Shown in pieces: positions 34,634 to 43,076 of a stretch of 64,000 bases of DNA. The notes under the pieces are model-generated. The model saw nothing but the letters and a program-made list of their open reading frames with translations, was not told where the DNA came from and did no database searches. The translations under genes and the position numbers were made by a program. How positions within the stretch are numbered: the stretch's first letter is position 1; each line of letters opens with the position of its first letter. The DNA lies in contig NZ_JAXHDD010000005.1 of the NCBI RefSeq assembly GCF_037072025.1, positions 62,001 through 126,000 on the forward strand, given 5' to 3'. This DNA is from Pseudogracilibacillus sp037072025 (lineage in GTDB: Bacteria > Bacillota > Bacilli > Bacillales > Amphibacillaceae).

Positions 34634-35035
34634 TTATAATGATTCTTGAAAAATTTTATTATAATAGTGTTCTTCCAAGTCTTGAATTCTTGATAGAGAT
34701 AATCGCCCGAATTCAGAGTTTTCATCCTTTAATTTCTGTTTAATCGTATTCAGAGCATTTTTTAGAGAGTTTGCGTAGTCTGGTACTTCACCTTCAAAGA
34801 TCTCTGTATCCCTTTTTCGAGCATTCATTTTTTCGTTAAATGCAAGTGCTTTTCTTTCATGAAAAGCAACACCCTCAACTTGACCGGGGTTATGAAGATC
34901 CCCTTGTGCAGGATGCTCCAATACAGCTAAAATTTTTACTAATAGAAAATTCCGTCTATCTTCCAATACTTCCCCTATATATGTTCCGGAATTATATCGT
35001 GTTTTAACAATATCCCCAATCTTAATCGTTTGCAC
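34634..35035 (-). CDS. kapB: Kinase-associated protein B (KapB-like)
   Basis: A 133-residue protein matching KapB, a factor that supports the KinB branch of the sporulation phosphorelay in B. subtilis. Diagnostic blocks are TGRYIGEV-like YNSGTYIGEVLEDRRNFLLVK, LAVLEHPAQGDLHNP and FHERKALAF. No lipobox is visible, so anchoring by lipidation, implied by the old name, is not supported here. The GTG start follows GAAGGAGGAG. kinB is not in the window. Confidence 0.85.
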   Translation of the reverse strand: MQTIKIGDIVKTRYNSGTYIGEVLEDRRNFLLVKILAVLEHPAQGDLHNPGQVEGVAFHERKALAFNEKMNARKRDTEIFEGEVPDYANSLKNALNTIKQKLKDENSEFGRLSLSRIQDLEEHYYNKIFQESL

Positions 35036-35269
35036 ATTAACTCCTCCTTCGTTAAAACAGTTGTTATTCTTATTGTGGCAAAAATATAATAGTATGTCTA
35101 ACTTATACTATCCTTTTTTCATTACTTGATTTTTGTCTAGTGATAACAATCATAAGAAAATGATAAAGGGTTACTAATTTGGTTATTGTTCATATTTTCG
35201 CGTTTTTTGAAAATACTAAACCAACACTTTTGGAGGAGAGTGTCTAACAATTTAAAAAGGATTGATCCA

Positions 35270-35531
35270 ATGGAGTTTCCAATCATACATATAAACTATT
35301 GGGATGGTGTAATTGCTGTTCCTTTAATTGTTATACGCAATTATTTAAAATTTTTCCTATTCCAGACTATACTTTCCTACACTACGTTTATACTCGGCTT
35401 TTCAATTTCCATCTTTTATAGTCATCGTCATAATCTGTACGCTGGAATATTTATGGACGGATTTTATAGTAGCTACCGCTGTCGGTACTTACTCCGCCAT
35501 AAAGACGTCTTGGATTGCTTATAAAGAATAG
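35270..35531 (+). pseudogene. Small membrane protein gene with a frameshift
   Basis: ATG 35270 (AAAAAGG upstream) starts MEFPIIHINYWDGVIAVPLI and continues until about 35355. From there the sensible sequence lies one base out of frame: FPTLRLYSAFQFPSFIVIVI, then LEYLWTDFIVATAVGTYSAI, ending at TAG 35529-35531. A single-base change in the T-run near 35350 explains it. The joined product would be about 87 residues with two or three membrane helices. I do not recognise the family. Confidence 0.6.
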
Positions 35532-35687
35532 GTGGAAAGAGAAGAAAAAACAATAACTGCTATATTTAAGTATCGCAAATCTTAAAAACGAATATGGCAA
35601 AACAATTACAATTTATCGAATAATATCTAGTTCCTTTTTATTGCAAGAGCAGATTTGGTATAATGTTAAAAAAGGAAGTGATACGAA

Positions 35688-35891
35688 ATGGATATGATGT
35701 TTTTATATTTTCCGGAAGATAAATCAGAATATATTCCTGCGTTTATTATGCTCGTGATCTTTATGATCGGTGCAACCGCAACGATGTATTTATTTTATAA
35801 AAAATCAAAGAAAGAAGAAAAAATTATAGAAGAAAAATATGAACTTAACAAGTATTATACTAACAATGACGAAACCTCCAACGAGAAATAA
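35688..35891 (+). CDS. Small single-span membrane protein, unknown
   Basis: A 67-residue protein with one membrane segment (about residues 16-38, IPAFIMLVIFMIGATATMYLF) and a charged Lys/Glu-rich tail, a topology of small regulatory or stress membrane proteins. ATG 35688 follows AAAGGAAGTG. A terminator overlaps its end. No family is recognised. Confidence 0.7.
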   Translation: MDMMFLYFPEDKSEYIPAFIMLVIFMIGATATMYLFYKKSKKEEKIIEEKYELNKYYTNNDETSNEK

Positions 35892-35914
35892 ATATCCTCG
35901 GTGAGAGGTTTTTT
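35872..35914 (+). terminator. Terminator overlapping the small membrane gene
   Basis: AAACCTC (35872) pairs with GAGGTT (35905-35910), with inner CGAG/CTCG pairing, followed by T5. Confidence 0.65.
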
Positions 35915-36007
35915 AATTGCTCAAATATGACACTAGGATTAGTAAATATTTAGAAATCGCATATACTAAAAACTCCTAATGAAGATTCGACAAAAGGAGT
36001 ATTCCAA

Positions 36008-36583
36008 ATGCGCTATTTTTTTATCGTTATTAGTATATGTTTCTTATCTGCATGTCAATTGACACAACAGCCTAAAACATCTCAAACGGTTGACATGTAC
36101 AATAGGGATGGAGACATGGTTGGAAGGGCTACATTATCCGAGGATCCAAAAGGTGTTAAAATTAAAGTGACGCTTGAAGGATTAACACCTGGTTTCCATG
36201 GTATTCATATACATGAAATTGGAAAATGTGAAGCTCCCGATTTTAAAAGTGCAGGAAATCATCTTAATCCTGAAAAAAAGAAACATGGCTTATTACATCC
36301 AGAAGGACCACATCTTGGAGATTTACCTAATGTAGAAGCAGATAGTAGCGGAAAAGTAGATACAGAGCTGACTGTGAATGATGCGACGTTATTAAAGGAA
36401 AAGAATTCATTAACCGAACGTGGTGGCACCTCCCTTGTAATAACGGCTGAAGCGGATGATGGGATGTCTCAAATTAGTGGAAACTCCGGTGAACGGATAA
36501 TCTGTGGTGAAATTAAAGGTGAAAAAGGTGGAACAGATAATCAAGAGCCGACAGATCCGACTGAAAAGGAAAAGAAAAAGTAA
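36008..36583 (+). CDS. yojM: Cu/Zn superoxide dismutase-like lipoprotein (YojM-like), lacking one Cu ligand
   Basis: A 191-residue lipoprotein (signal MRYFFIVISICFLSAC, Cys16) with a Cu/Zn SOD fold. Metal residues seen: His67 and His69 in HGIHIHEIG, His85 in GNHLNP, His93 and His102, and Asp105 in GPHLGDL. The last Cu ligand, normally His in LVVHEKADD, is Thr146 here (SLVITAEADD). B. subtilis YojM likewise lacks Cu ligands, so SOD activity is doubtful while Zn binding can be kept. The tail is Lys/Glu-rich. Ribosome site AAAGGAG. Confidence 0.9.
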   Translation: MRYFFIVISICFLSACQLTQQPKTSQTVDMYNRDGDMVGRATLSEDPKGVKIKVTLEGLTPGFHGIHIHEIGKCEAPDFKSAGNHLNPEKKKHGLLHPEGPHLGDLPNVEADSSGKVDTELTVNDATLLKEKNSLTERGGTSLVITAEADDGMSQISGNSGERIICGEIKGEKGGTDNQEPTDPTEKEKKK

Positions 36584-36605
36584 CGTCATGGGAACGTCAC
36601 TTTTT
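36576..36605. terminator. Bidirectional terminator between convergent genes
   Basis: AAAAGTAACGT pairs with ACGTCACTTTTT. It overlaps the stop codons of both the SOD-like gene and the aminotransferase-like gene. Confidence 0.7.
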
Positions 36606-37778
36606 AGATAGTTGATTTACTGCATCAACGATTCTATTTATACCTTCTTTTAATGTTTCCTTTGGACAAGCAATATTGATTCGCATAAATTGTTCTCCAT
36701 CTTTACCGTATGCGGAACCTGGATTAAGACCAACTTTTGCTTCTTCAATCATAAATTTCTGTAAAGATTTATCGTCAAACTGCAGTTTATGGCAGTCTAC
36801 CCATAATAGATAAGTTGCTTCTAAATCAACAACTTTTAATACTCCATTCGTATTTTTTTCCAAGGTCGATTTTACAAATTTTTTATTATCCTCTATTACT
36901 TCCATTAATTCATTTAGCCAGTCTGCTCCGTGTTTATAAGCCGCTTCTAAAGCGATAATACCCATCGTATTTAACATACTGAAACCTTGTTGAGCAAGCT
37001 TTTTATCGAGAAGTAAACGTTTATTAGTATCTGATGTTATAATAAAGGATGCTTGTAGTCCGGCCAAATTAAATGTTTTCGTTGGGGACATAAAGGTAAT
37101 AGTTTGTTTAGCGATTTCATCCGATAATGATGCTATTGGGGTATGCGTATAATCTTTAAATACTAAGTCAGCATGAATTTCGTCTGCGAATATTAAAACA
37201 TTGTATTTTAAACATAATCTAGCCATCTCAAGCAATTCATCGTTTGTCCAAACTCGGCCAACAGGGTTATGCGGAGAACAGAGTATAAATGCTTTTACAC
37301 CTTGCTGTAATTTCTCTTCAAAGTTATTAAAGTCTATTTCATATTTCTCTCCATTGTATTTAAGCGAATTTTCGATGACCTCACGTTTTCCATTTCTAAT
37401 AATATTAAAAAAAGGAGTATAGACTGGAGTTTGTAATAAGATTTTATCGTTTTCATCTGTAAAAGTTTGAATGGCAGTATGTAAACTTGTAATTACTCCA
37501 GGACTAAAGGATAGCCATCTTTCTTTAATATCCCAGTCATGTTTATAATTCACCCAATTAACAATACTTTTTTTAATATCATCATTAATAATGGTATAAC
37601 CATAAATTCCATGTTCAGCACGTTCTTTTAAAGCATCATTTACCGCTTTTGGCGCTTTAAAATCCATATCTGCAACCCACATTGGCAAAACGTCATCTGT
37701 ATTAAAAACCGTCTGAATATGATCCCATTTGTAGGAATGTGTATTTTTCCGATTGTAAACAGTTTGAAAATCAGCCAT
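36597..37778 (-). CDS. patB: PatB/MalY-like PLP-dependent C-S lyase or aminotransferase
   Basis: A 393-residue fold-type I PLP enzyme of the MalY/PatB group. The PLP lysine is in FMSPTKTFNLAGLQ near residue 235, with the upstream DEIHADLVF aspartate motif near 200 and the N-terminal LPMWVADMDFKAP signature. PatB is a cystathionine beta-lyase/cysteine desulfhydrase type enzyme, so a role in sulfur amino acid turnover is likely but not proven. ATG follows AAGGAGG. A 900-bp repeat-rich gap lies upstream. Confidence 0.88.
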   Translation of the reverse strand: MADFQTVYNRKNTHSYKWDHIQTVFNTDDVLPMWVADMDFKAPKAVNDALKERAEHGIYGYTIINDDIKKSIVNWVNYKHDWDIKERWLSFSPGVITSLHTAIQTFTDENDKILLQTPVYTPFFNIIRNGKREVIENSLKYNGEKYEIDFNNFEEKLQQGVKAFILCSPHNPVGRVWTNDELLEMARLCLKYNVLIFADEIHADLVFKDYTHTPIASLSDEIAKQTITFMSPTKTFNLAGLQASFIITSDTNKRLLLDKKLAQQGFSMLNTMGIIALEAAYKHGADWLNELMEVIEDNKKFVKSTLEKNTNGVLKVVDLEATYLLWVDCHKLQFDDKSLQKFMIEEAKVGLNPGSAYGKDGEQFMRINIACPKETLKEGINRIVDAVNQLSKK

Positions 37779-38698
37779 TTTATTTTCCTCCTTATATCTT
37801 TCTATTTATTTTTTATTATAAAGAAGTAATTGGAAAAAAACGAATAATGCGGTTTTAGAACAAAAAAAGAGCAAAGCGATTATACGCTTTGCCTACAGGG
37901 GGAATACGAGAAAGTCTTACACTACTAAGTATACCCACGTAAAAATATTTTAAACAAAAAAAATAAATTTTTTAAAAAAGTTTTTAAAGTTTTTAAAATG
38001 TTTCAATGATCAAGGTTAATTTTGAAAGAGTTCCTTAAAATAGTTGGCTGCGCACTGCTCGCTCCATTGAAGAAATTGTTGTTATTGAACAAAATCCATA
38101 AACTGTGACGTTAGGCTCTGCTTATTAATAAATCGATACGGATCGACTCGACATCTTGGAAAAAGATTCGCCGTTTTTTATGACTCTTATCCAAAACGGT
38201 CACGATTAATATTGAAACATGCCCATTTTCCATGACTCTTACCCAAAACGGTCACAATTAATACCGAAACATGCCCTTTTTTTATGACCCTTATCCAAAA
38301 CGGTCACGATTAATATTGAAACATGCCCATTTTTTATAACTCTTACTCAAAACGGTCACGATTAATACCGAAACATGCCCTTTTTTTATGACTCTTACCC
38401 AAAACGGTCACGATTAATACCGAAACATGCCCATTTTCCATGACTCTTACCCAAAACGGTCATGATTAATACCGAAACATGCCCTTTTTTTATGACCCTT
38501 ACCCAAAACGGTCACGATTAATATCGAAACTACCCATCTTGCAGATCGACTCGACATCTTAGATCTGGACTCTGCATGTTGTTAATCGACTCACATTCCG
38601 GAGCGGAGGTAGAGCCCCAACGGTGATAAATCGTTACGTCACAGTATCCTTCAACTGTGAAGATTTAACAGCCGATAGGTAAATGCAACTATCTGTTA
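37779..38698. other. Repeat-rich gap of about 0.9 kb
   Basis: No supported gene. It contains the 52-bp tandem array and its flanking GATCGACTCGACATCTT copies. The rest is AT-rich sequence in which no convincing frame with a ribosome site is seen. Confidence 0.6.
38163..38535. repeat. 52-bp tandem repeat, seven copies
   Basis: CCAAAACGGT (once TCAAAACGGT) recurs at 38191, 38243, 38295, 38347, 38399, 38451 and 38503, exactly 52 bp apart. Units read CAAAACGGTCACGATTAATA, then CCGAAACATGCCC, then a T-rich spacer and ATGACTCTTAC. Spacers are not unique, so it is not CRISPR. GATCGACTCGACATCTT stands on both sides, at 38141-38157 and 38544-38560. A diverged unit occurs at 50360-50430. Confidence 0.92.
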
Positions 38699-39247
38699 TT
38701 AAGGGAGTGTTTTTTTAATGTCTTCGTAAACATAATTCCAAAACTTTTCATCATTTCGGAAAGTGTCACCTATCGCATCAACATATTTTTTAAAAGCTTC
38801 TTTGTAACCTGGTGCGTCTTTTTCTGGCATTCCTGTTTTAAGCTCTTCAACAAAAGTAGCAATTTCTGGTGCCATAGGTCCCCATTTGGTTACTTCATTT
38901 CCGTCTTCGTCAATAAAAATTATAATCGGTATATATCTTTTTTCATTGGTTAAATAGTTATCCATAAGTTCTAAATGTTCATCACGTGGTAAAATGCGTA
39001 CCGCAATATTAGCAGTTTCTGCAATACGTAACAGGATTGGTACGTCTAACATACAATGACCACACCATACTTCGGCTAGGACTACTACTCGTAAATGAGA
39101 TTTGCTTTTAAGTAATGATTTATCCTGTTCTGGAACTTTAAAATTATTGTAGATTTTCATAAAAGAATCACGATGTTGATCAAGAGCGGCCATATATTCC
39201 TCTTTCTCAATCCCTTTATCGAACCAATCATTTAGATTCATGAACAT
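38699..39247 (-). CDS. Thioredoxin-family protein
   Basis: A 182-residue thioredoxin-like protein. The active-site motif CGHC lies in VVVLAEVWCGHCMLDVPILL near residue 62, and the cis-Pro segment RYIPIIIFIDEDG near 114. It is longer than thioredoxin, with an N-terminal helical part of about 45 residues and a C-terminal helical tail. It may be a cytoplasmic disulfide reductase; the partner is unknown. ATG follows AAGGAGACG. Confidence 0.85.
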   Translation of the reverse strand: MFMNLNDWFDKGIEKEEYMAALDQHRDSFMKIYNNFKVPEQDKSLLKSKSHLRVVVLAEVWCGHCMLDVPILLRIAETANIAVRILPRDEHLELMDNYLTNEKRYIPIIIFIDEDGNEVTKWGPMAPEIATFVEELKTGMPEKDAPGYKEAFKKYVDAIGDTFRNDEKFWNYVYEDIKKTLP

Positions 39248-39402
39248 ATCGTCTCCTTTTTTTTATTCATTCATTTATTATTTATAGTGTACTAAAAAGA
39301 TATGAAAACGTAAATATTAGTCACTTTTTTAAAGGATGTTTATATCATACGATAGTTTAAAATCTTGATTCTTGGAGGAATCAGATATAGTTTTAATTCA
39401 GT

Positions 39403-39430
39403 GGTCAACATGTTGACCGATTGTTGACCA
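39403..39430. promoter_or_regulatory. Perfect 16-bp palindrome plus extra half-site
   Basis: GGTCAACATGTTGACC (39403-39418) is a perfect palindrome, followed by a third half-site GTTGACCA at 39423-39430. It lies upstream of the ribU promoter (39476) and of the divergent thioredoxin-like gene. It looks like an operator, but no protein is known to me for it. Confidence 0.45.
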
Positions 39431-39475
39431 TTGAACATAAAGTAGCGAATGAATAAAAACAAGAACCTTATATAT

Positions 39476-39504
39476 TTGCAATTCTAACGTACTTAAGCTA
39501 TATT
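39476..39504 (+). promoter_or_regulatory. Candidate sigma-A promoter of ribU
   Basis: TTGCAA (39476-39481), a 17-bp spacer and TATATT (39499-39504), about 30 bp before the FMN riboswitch. Confidence 0.55.
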
Positions 39505-39532
39505 AAACATACAATAACATATCGATTCCATT

Positions 39533-39672
39533 TTCGGGGCAGGGTGAAATTCCCGACCGACGGTAAATAGTAGAATGCTACTAAAGCCCGTGACCTGTTA
39601 TATTAAGATATGACAGCTGATTTGGTGAAAATCCAAAGCCGACAGTTACAGTCTGGATGGGAGAAGATGAAG
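39533..39672 (+). promoter_or_regulatory. FMN (RFN) riboswitch
   Basis: The conserved RFN core is present: TTCGGGGCAGGGTGAAATTC, CCGACGGT, then AAGCCCGTGACC, GATTTGGTGAAAATCCAAAG, CCGACAGT and CTGGATGGGAGAAGA. It lies 160 bp before ribU with a terminator between, so FMN should stop transcription of the riboflavin importer. Confidence 0.97.
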
Positions 39673-39722
39673 CTAATATAGTACAATTTATAATTGTGCT
39701 TAATTTCCATACGATAAAAATG

Positions 39723-39755
39723 CCCTAAAACTAATTTGTTTTAGGGTTTTATTTA
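39723..39755 (+). terminator. FMN-riboswitch-controlled terminator
   Basis: CCCTAAAAC (39723-39731) pairs with GTTTTAGGG (39738-39746), followed by a T-rich run. It lies between the RFN element and ribU. Confidence 0.88.
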
Positions 39756-39825
39756 TTGTAAGTGAAATAATTAGCTTATCCTTCATCAAATGTTTATGGA
39801 TCGATATAGATGAAGGAGGAGAAAG

Positions 39826-40413
39826 ATGATGCAGATTGATAATCGCTCATCAAAACTAGTTAAACTTGTTGTTTTAGCTTTACTTGCAACTGTATCACTT
39901 GTATTATTTTTTATTAGTTTTCCATTACCTTTGTTACCACCTTATTTAAAGGTAGACTTCAGTGATGTTCCAGCATTGATTGCGGGGCTCATATTCTCAC
40001 CGCTTGCAGGAGTTTTAGTAGTATTCATGAAAAATGCACTTTACTTTGTCGCTTCTGGCGCAACAGACCCCATTGGAGTTACAGCTAATTTTATTGCAGG
40101 AACGCTTTATATTTTACCGGTAGCTTATTTGTACCATAGATATCGTGGGGTAAAAAGTGTCATTTCTGGTCTCGTAATTGGAACGATAGCAATGGCGGTT
40201 ATTATGAGTGTACTTAACTATTTACTTATACTCCCGGCATATGCTTGGTTAATGGGATGGGAAATGAATGATACAATTAAATGGGCGTCTGTAGTTGGTG
40301 GTGTATTGCCATTTAATTTTGTAAAAGGGCTTATTGTTAGTATGTTATTTGTACCTGTATTTATAAAATTAAAACAATGGATTGAACAAAAACAAATAAA
40401 AGTTGCTAGTTAA
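39826..40413 (+). CDS. ribU: Riboflavin ECF transporter substrate-binding subunit
   Basis: A 195-residue membrane protein of the RibU S-component family with about six helices. Family signs are PPYLKVDFSDVPALIAGLIF near residue 37 and AWLMGWEMNDTIKWA near 145. It binds riboflavin and works with the shared ECF module, which is not in this window. ATG 39826 follows GAAGGAGGAG; a second ATG is adjacent. Regulation by the FMN riboswitch supports the substrate. Confidence 0.95.
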   Translation: MMQIDNRSSKLVKLVVLALLATVSLVLFFISFPLPLLPPYLKVDFSDVPALIAGLIFSPLAGVLVVFMKNALYFVASGATDPIGVTANFIAGTLYILPVAYLYHRYRGVKSVISGLVIGTIAMAVIMSVLNYLLILPAYAWLMGWEMNDTIKWASVVGGVLPFNFVKGLIVSMLFVPVFIKLKQWIEQKQIKVAS

Positions 40414-40680
40414 GACAAGGCGAAAGGATCTTTTAGGCTAAGAGTTTACGTCTTGGGACTGGAACTGCGCTTACTCGTCCCATCGAAGAGCATTTGCACT
40501 TTCGTTCGCCCCACTGTAAAGATTTTTGTCGCAACACCCAGGACTGCGTTAAAAGTTCGCCCACCGCAAAGATTTGTTATGCGTCGTAGCCGACGTATGA
40601 AGGTGAAAAAAATTGCGTTACAGCAGCTTTAACGCTGCAGCTAGACGCAGCTACTATTTTAAAAGTTAGAACAGTAAAAA

Positions 40681-40725
40681 AACATCCCGTTAAACGATGT
40701 TAATCAATCGTTCAACGGGATGTTT
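40681..40725. terminator. Bidirectional terminator
   Basis: AACATCCCGTTAAACGAT pairs with ATCGTTCAACGGGATGTT. It overlaps the last codons of the NRDE gene on the minus strand. The 260 bp before it hold no supported gene. Confidence 0.85.
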
Positions 40726-41485
40726 CTATCTTAAATGTAAACTTATTTTCTTTTTTAAAAGAACCATTGTTATATGTTCGTTCAATAAATGTGACATGAT
40801 TATCTTTCGTAATGAGTATAACTGTTGAAGCTCTTGTACCATAATTCTCTGTTTTAATAAATACTGGTGATAGCTGTCTTTCAAGTTCTAGACCGACTCC
40901 AGTTTCAGGCAATAAGTCATCTTCAGCGATTTCACGATCATGTAATTGTAAAAATATTTCTTCTACATCAATATTTTCAGTGTTTCGTACATATTCTTGC
41001 AAATTTGTTCGTGCTTTACTTACTTTTGGCCAAAGTGTATTCATTAAGTGATTACTAATTGAATGAGTTCCTGGATCCACCTTAACTATTTTGTTTTGTC
41101 TGTTTCCGTAATAATAAAGTTCATCCGGTGTTCCGACCAACACATTAAACCCATTATACTGATCACTATTTTTATCAAGCGCTTTAAGAAATTCGGGAGC
41201 TTTTTTAGTACTTGTAAGAAAAGAAGTAATAATTTCTCCACGTGATTTTTTATCTATTGTTTCGCTTTTTGGATCTCGATAATTTGTAAGGGCTGCAAAT
41301 CTGCCATCTTTTGAAATTCCAAGCCATGTCCCGAGCGCCTTTAAATCTCGTCCAGCTAAGATGTTCGGTTTATCTTCCCAAAAATGGGCTGCTTTTGTTT
41401 GGCGTTCGTAAAACTCATCCCTATTTGCGGCAACAATTAATTTATATTCGTGATGGTCTTGGAAATGGAAACTGATAATACACAT
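40712..41485 (-). CDS. NRDE/TANGO2-family protein
   Basis: A 257-residue protein of the NRDE (TANGO2) family, an Ntn-hydrolase-like group with an invariant Cys2 (MCIISFHF) and the name-giving AANRDEFYER motif near residue 20. The human relative affects lipid and coenzyme A metabolism, but the bacterial function is unknown. ATG follows GAAGGAAGGG. It is the last gene after menA and the hotdog thioesterase on the minus strand. Confidence 0.85.
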   Translation of the reverse strand: MCIISFHFQDHHEYKLIVAANRDEFYERQTKAAHFWEDKPNILAGRDLKALGTWLGISKDGRFAALTNYRDPKSETIDKKSRGEIITSFLTSTKKAPEFLKALDKNSDQYNGFNVLVGTPDELYYYGNRQNKIVKVDPGTHSISNHLMNTLWPKVSKARTNLQEYVRNTENIDVEEIFLQLHDREIAEDDLLPETGVGLELERQLSPVFIKTENYGTRASTVILITKDNHVTFIERTYNNGSFKKENKFTFKIETSR

Positions 41486-41515
41486 GCCGATCCCTTCCTT
41501 CTTGAACGATTGCTT

Positions 41516-41893
41516 TTACCTTCTCTTAACTACTCCAAGTGTGCAACGGGAAACACAAATTAACTTATCATTTTCATCTTTTATTTTAACATCCCATACC
41601 ATTGTTGTTCTGCCAATATGAAGTGGCGTAGCAATTGCAATAACCGATCCTGTTTGTTTGCTACGTATATGGTTTGCGTTAATTTCCATTCCAAATATAG
41701 CTTCTTTTTCTTGATCAATATTCAAAAAACCACCTATACTAGCAACTGTTTCTGCTAGTAGGACGCTCGCTCCGCCGTGCAAAAAACCTGCCGGCTGATG
41801 TGTTCGCTCATCTACCGGCATCGTCATCACTACTTTGTCTTTATCTAATAGCACTGTTTCAATTCCTAAAGCTTCCATTAATTGATTGTTCAT
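41516..41893 (-). CDS. menI: Hotdog-fold thioesterase, probable DHNA-CoA thioesterase
   Basis: A 125-residue PaaI/YuxO-type hotdog thioesterase. The conserved region HQPAGFLHGGASVLLAETVAS near residue 32 contains the active-site Gly/Glu loop. It lies 20 bp after menA. Because menaquinone synthesis needs hydrolysis of 1,4-dihydroxy-2-naphthoyl-CoA between MenB and MenA, and such enzymes are hotdog proteins, this gene is a strong candidate; the assignment is by context. Confidence 0.75.
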   Translation of the reverse strand: MNNQLMEALGIETVLLDKDKVVMTMPVDERTHQPAGFLHGGASVLLAETVASIGGFLNIDQEKEAIFGMEINANHIRSKQTGSVIAIATPLHIGRTTMVWDVKIKDENDKLICVSRCTLGVVKRR

Positions 41894-41913
41894 TTTCTAT
41901 CCTCCACCTAGGT

Positions 41914-42849
41914 TTAAAATAATTTGCCTAAAATTAAAGAAATACCTAACAAGAAACCATATATCGAGTTTGTTTTACCAGTTGCAACCATGGCAGGCAT
42001 CATTTCAAGCGGCTTTGTTTTACCAATAAACCCGCTAATAACATCAACGGCTTTTTTGAGGCTAAGGAAAGTAATTAATGACCAAATAGGCAATATACCT
42101 GTTAAAATAAGACTAGCTGTAATTGCATAAGCGACAAAGAACATTGTTGCTAAAAAAATAATGGCATTTTTTCGACCAATTAAAATAGCAATTGTTTTTC
42201 GACCACTTTTTTTATCGCCATCTAAATCGCGAATATTGTTAGACAACATTATAGCTCCAATAAAAATGGCTACAGGGATAGAAACAAAAATAATATCTTT
42301 TGTAACCATTAATGTTTGAATATAATAACTGATTGCAATAATAACAGTTCCCATAAGAAATCCGGAAAAAAGTTCACCAAATGGTGTATAAGCAATCGGA
42401 AATGGTCCACCTGTATAAAGATAGCCGATCAGCATAGACGCAGCACCAATTACTGCAATCCACCAACTGGATTCTATACAAATGTATATACCTAAAAGAA
42501 TTGCAATCCCGAAAAAAGCAAATGCTAATTGCAAGACTGTTTTTGGTTGAACCCCATCTCGTACAATCGTTCCACCAATACCGACAGACTTTTCTGTGTC
42601 CAAACCGCGTACATAATCATAATATTCGTTAAACATATTTGTTGCTGCCTGGATTAATATAGAAGCAATTAACATTGCTAAGAAAAGTCTGATATGAAAT
42701 GTATTATCATGAATGAGGGCAAACATCGTTCCAACGAAAACAGGGACAAATGATGCAGTTAATGTATGGGGTCGAAGCAGCCGCCACCATACTTGAAATC
42801 CTTCTTTTTCATTTAATGCTTCCTTTATATCCATTTTATCGTGACTCAT
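41914..42849 (-). CDS. menA: 1,4-dihydroxy-2-naphthoate polyprenyltransferase
   Basis: A 311-residue UbiA-family membrane prenyltransferase that attaches the isoprenoid tail to DHNA, the membrane step of menaquinone synthesis. The two Asp-rich motifs are ATNMFNEYYDYVRGLD near residue 69 (binding prenyl diphosphate via Mg2+) and NNIRDLDGDKKSGRKT near 203, with about nine helices. ATG follows AAGGAG. It is divergent from menF across 227 bp that should hold both promoters. Confidence 0.95.
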   Translation of the reverse strand: MSHDKMDIKEALNEKEGFQVWWRLLRPHTLTASFVPVFVGTMFALIHDNTFHIRLFLAMLIASILIQAATNMFNEYYDYVRGLDTEKSVGIGGTIVRDGVQPKTVLQLAFAFFGIAILLGIYICIESSWWIAVIGAASMLIGYLYTGGPFPIAYTPFGELFSGFLMGTVIIAISYYIQTLMVTKDIIFVSIPVAIFIGAIMLSNNIRDLDGDKKSGRKTIAILIGRKNAIIFLATMFFVAYAITASLILTGILPIWSLITFLSLKKAVDVISGFIGKTKPLEMMPAMVATGKTNSIYGFLLGISLILGKLF

Positions 42850-43076
42850 TATTATCTCCTTAACTGTTATCGTATTAAACTGTGCCTCTATTTAATAGTA
42901 TGGATTTTGCAGCCTCATGTCAATTTTACAAAACCTTTCTAGTTATAATCATATTCTCCATCCTTTATGTACGAAAGCTATTTAACACACGCCTATAGCC
43001 TTTCCTTGAGAATCATTGGAAAAGAGAATAAAATAGAAGGGTAGCCTAAATGCTACGGCTTACTGGAGGTTTTTAC

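Noticed and set aside
38163..38535. Possible CRISPR array
   Set aside because: The units are contiguous 52-mers with similar, non-unique spacers and there are no cas genes in the window.
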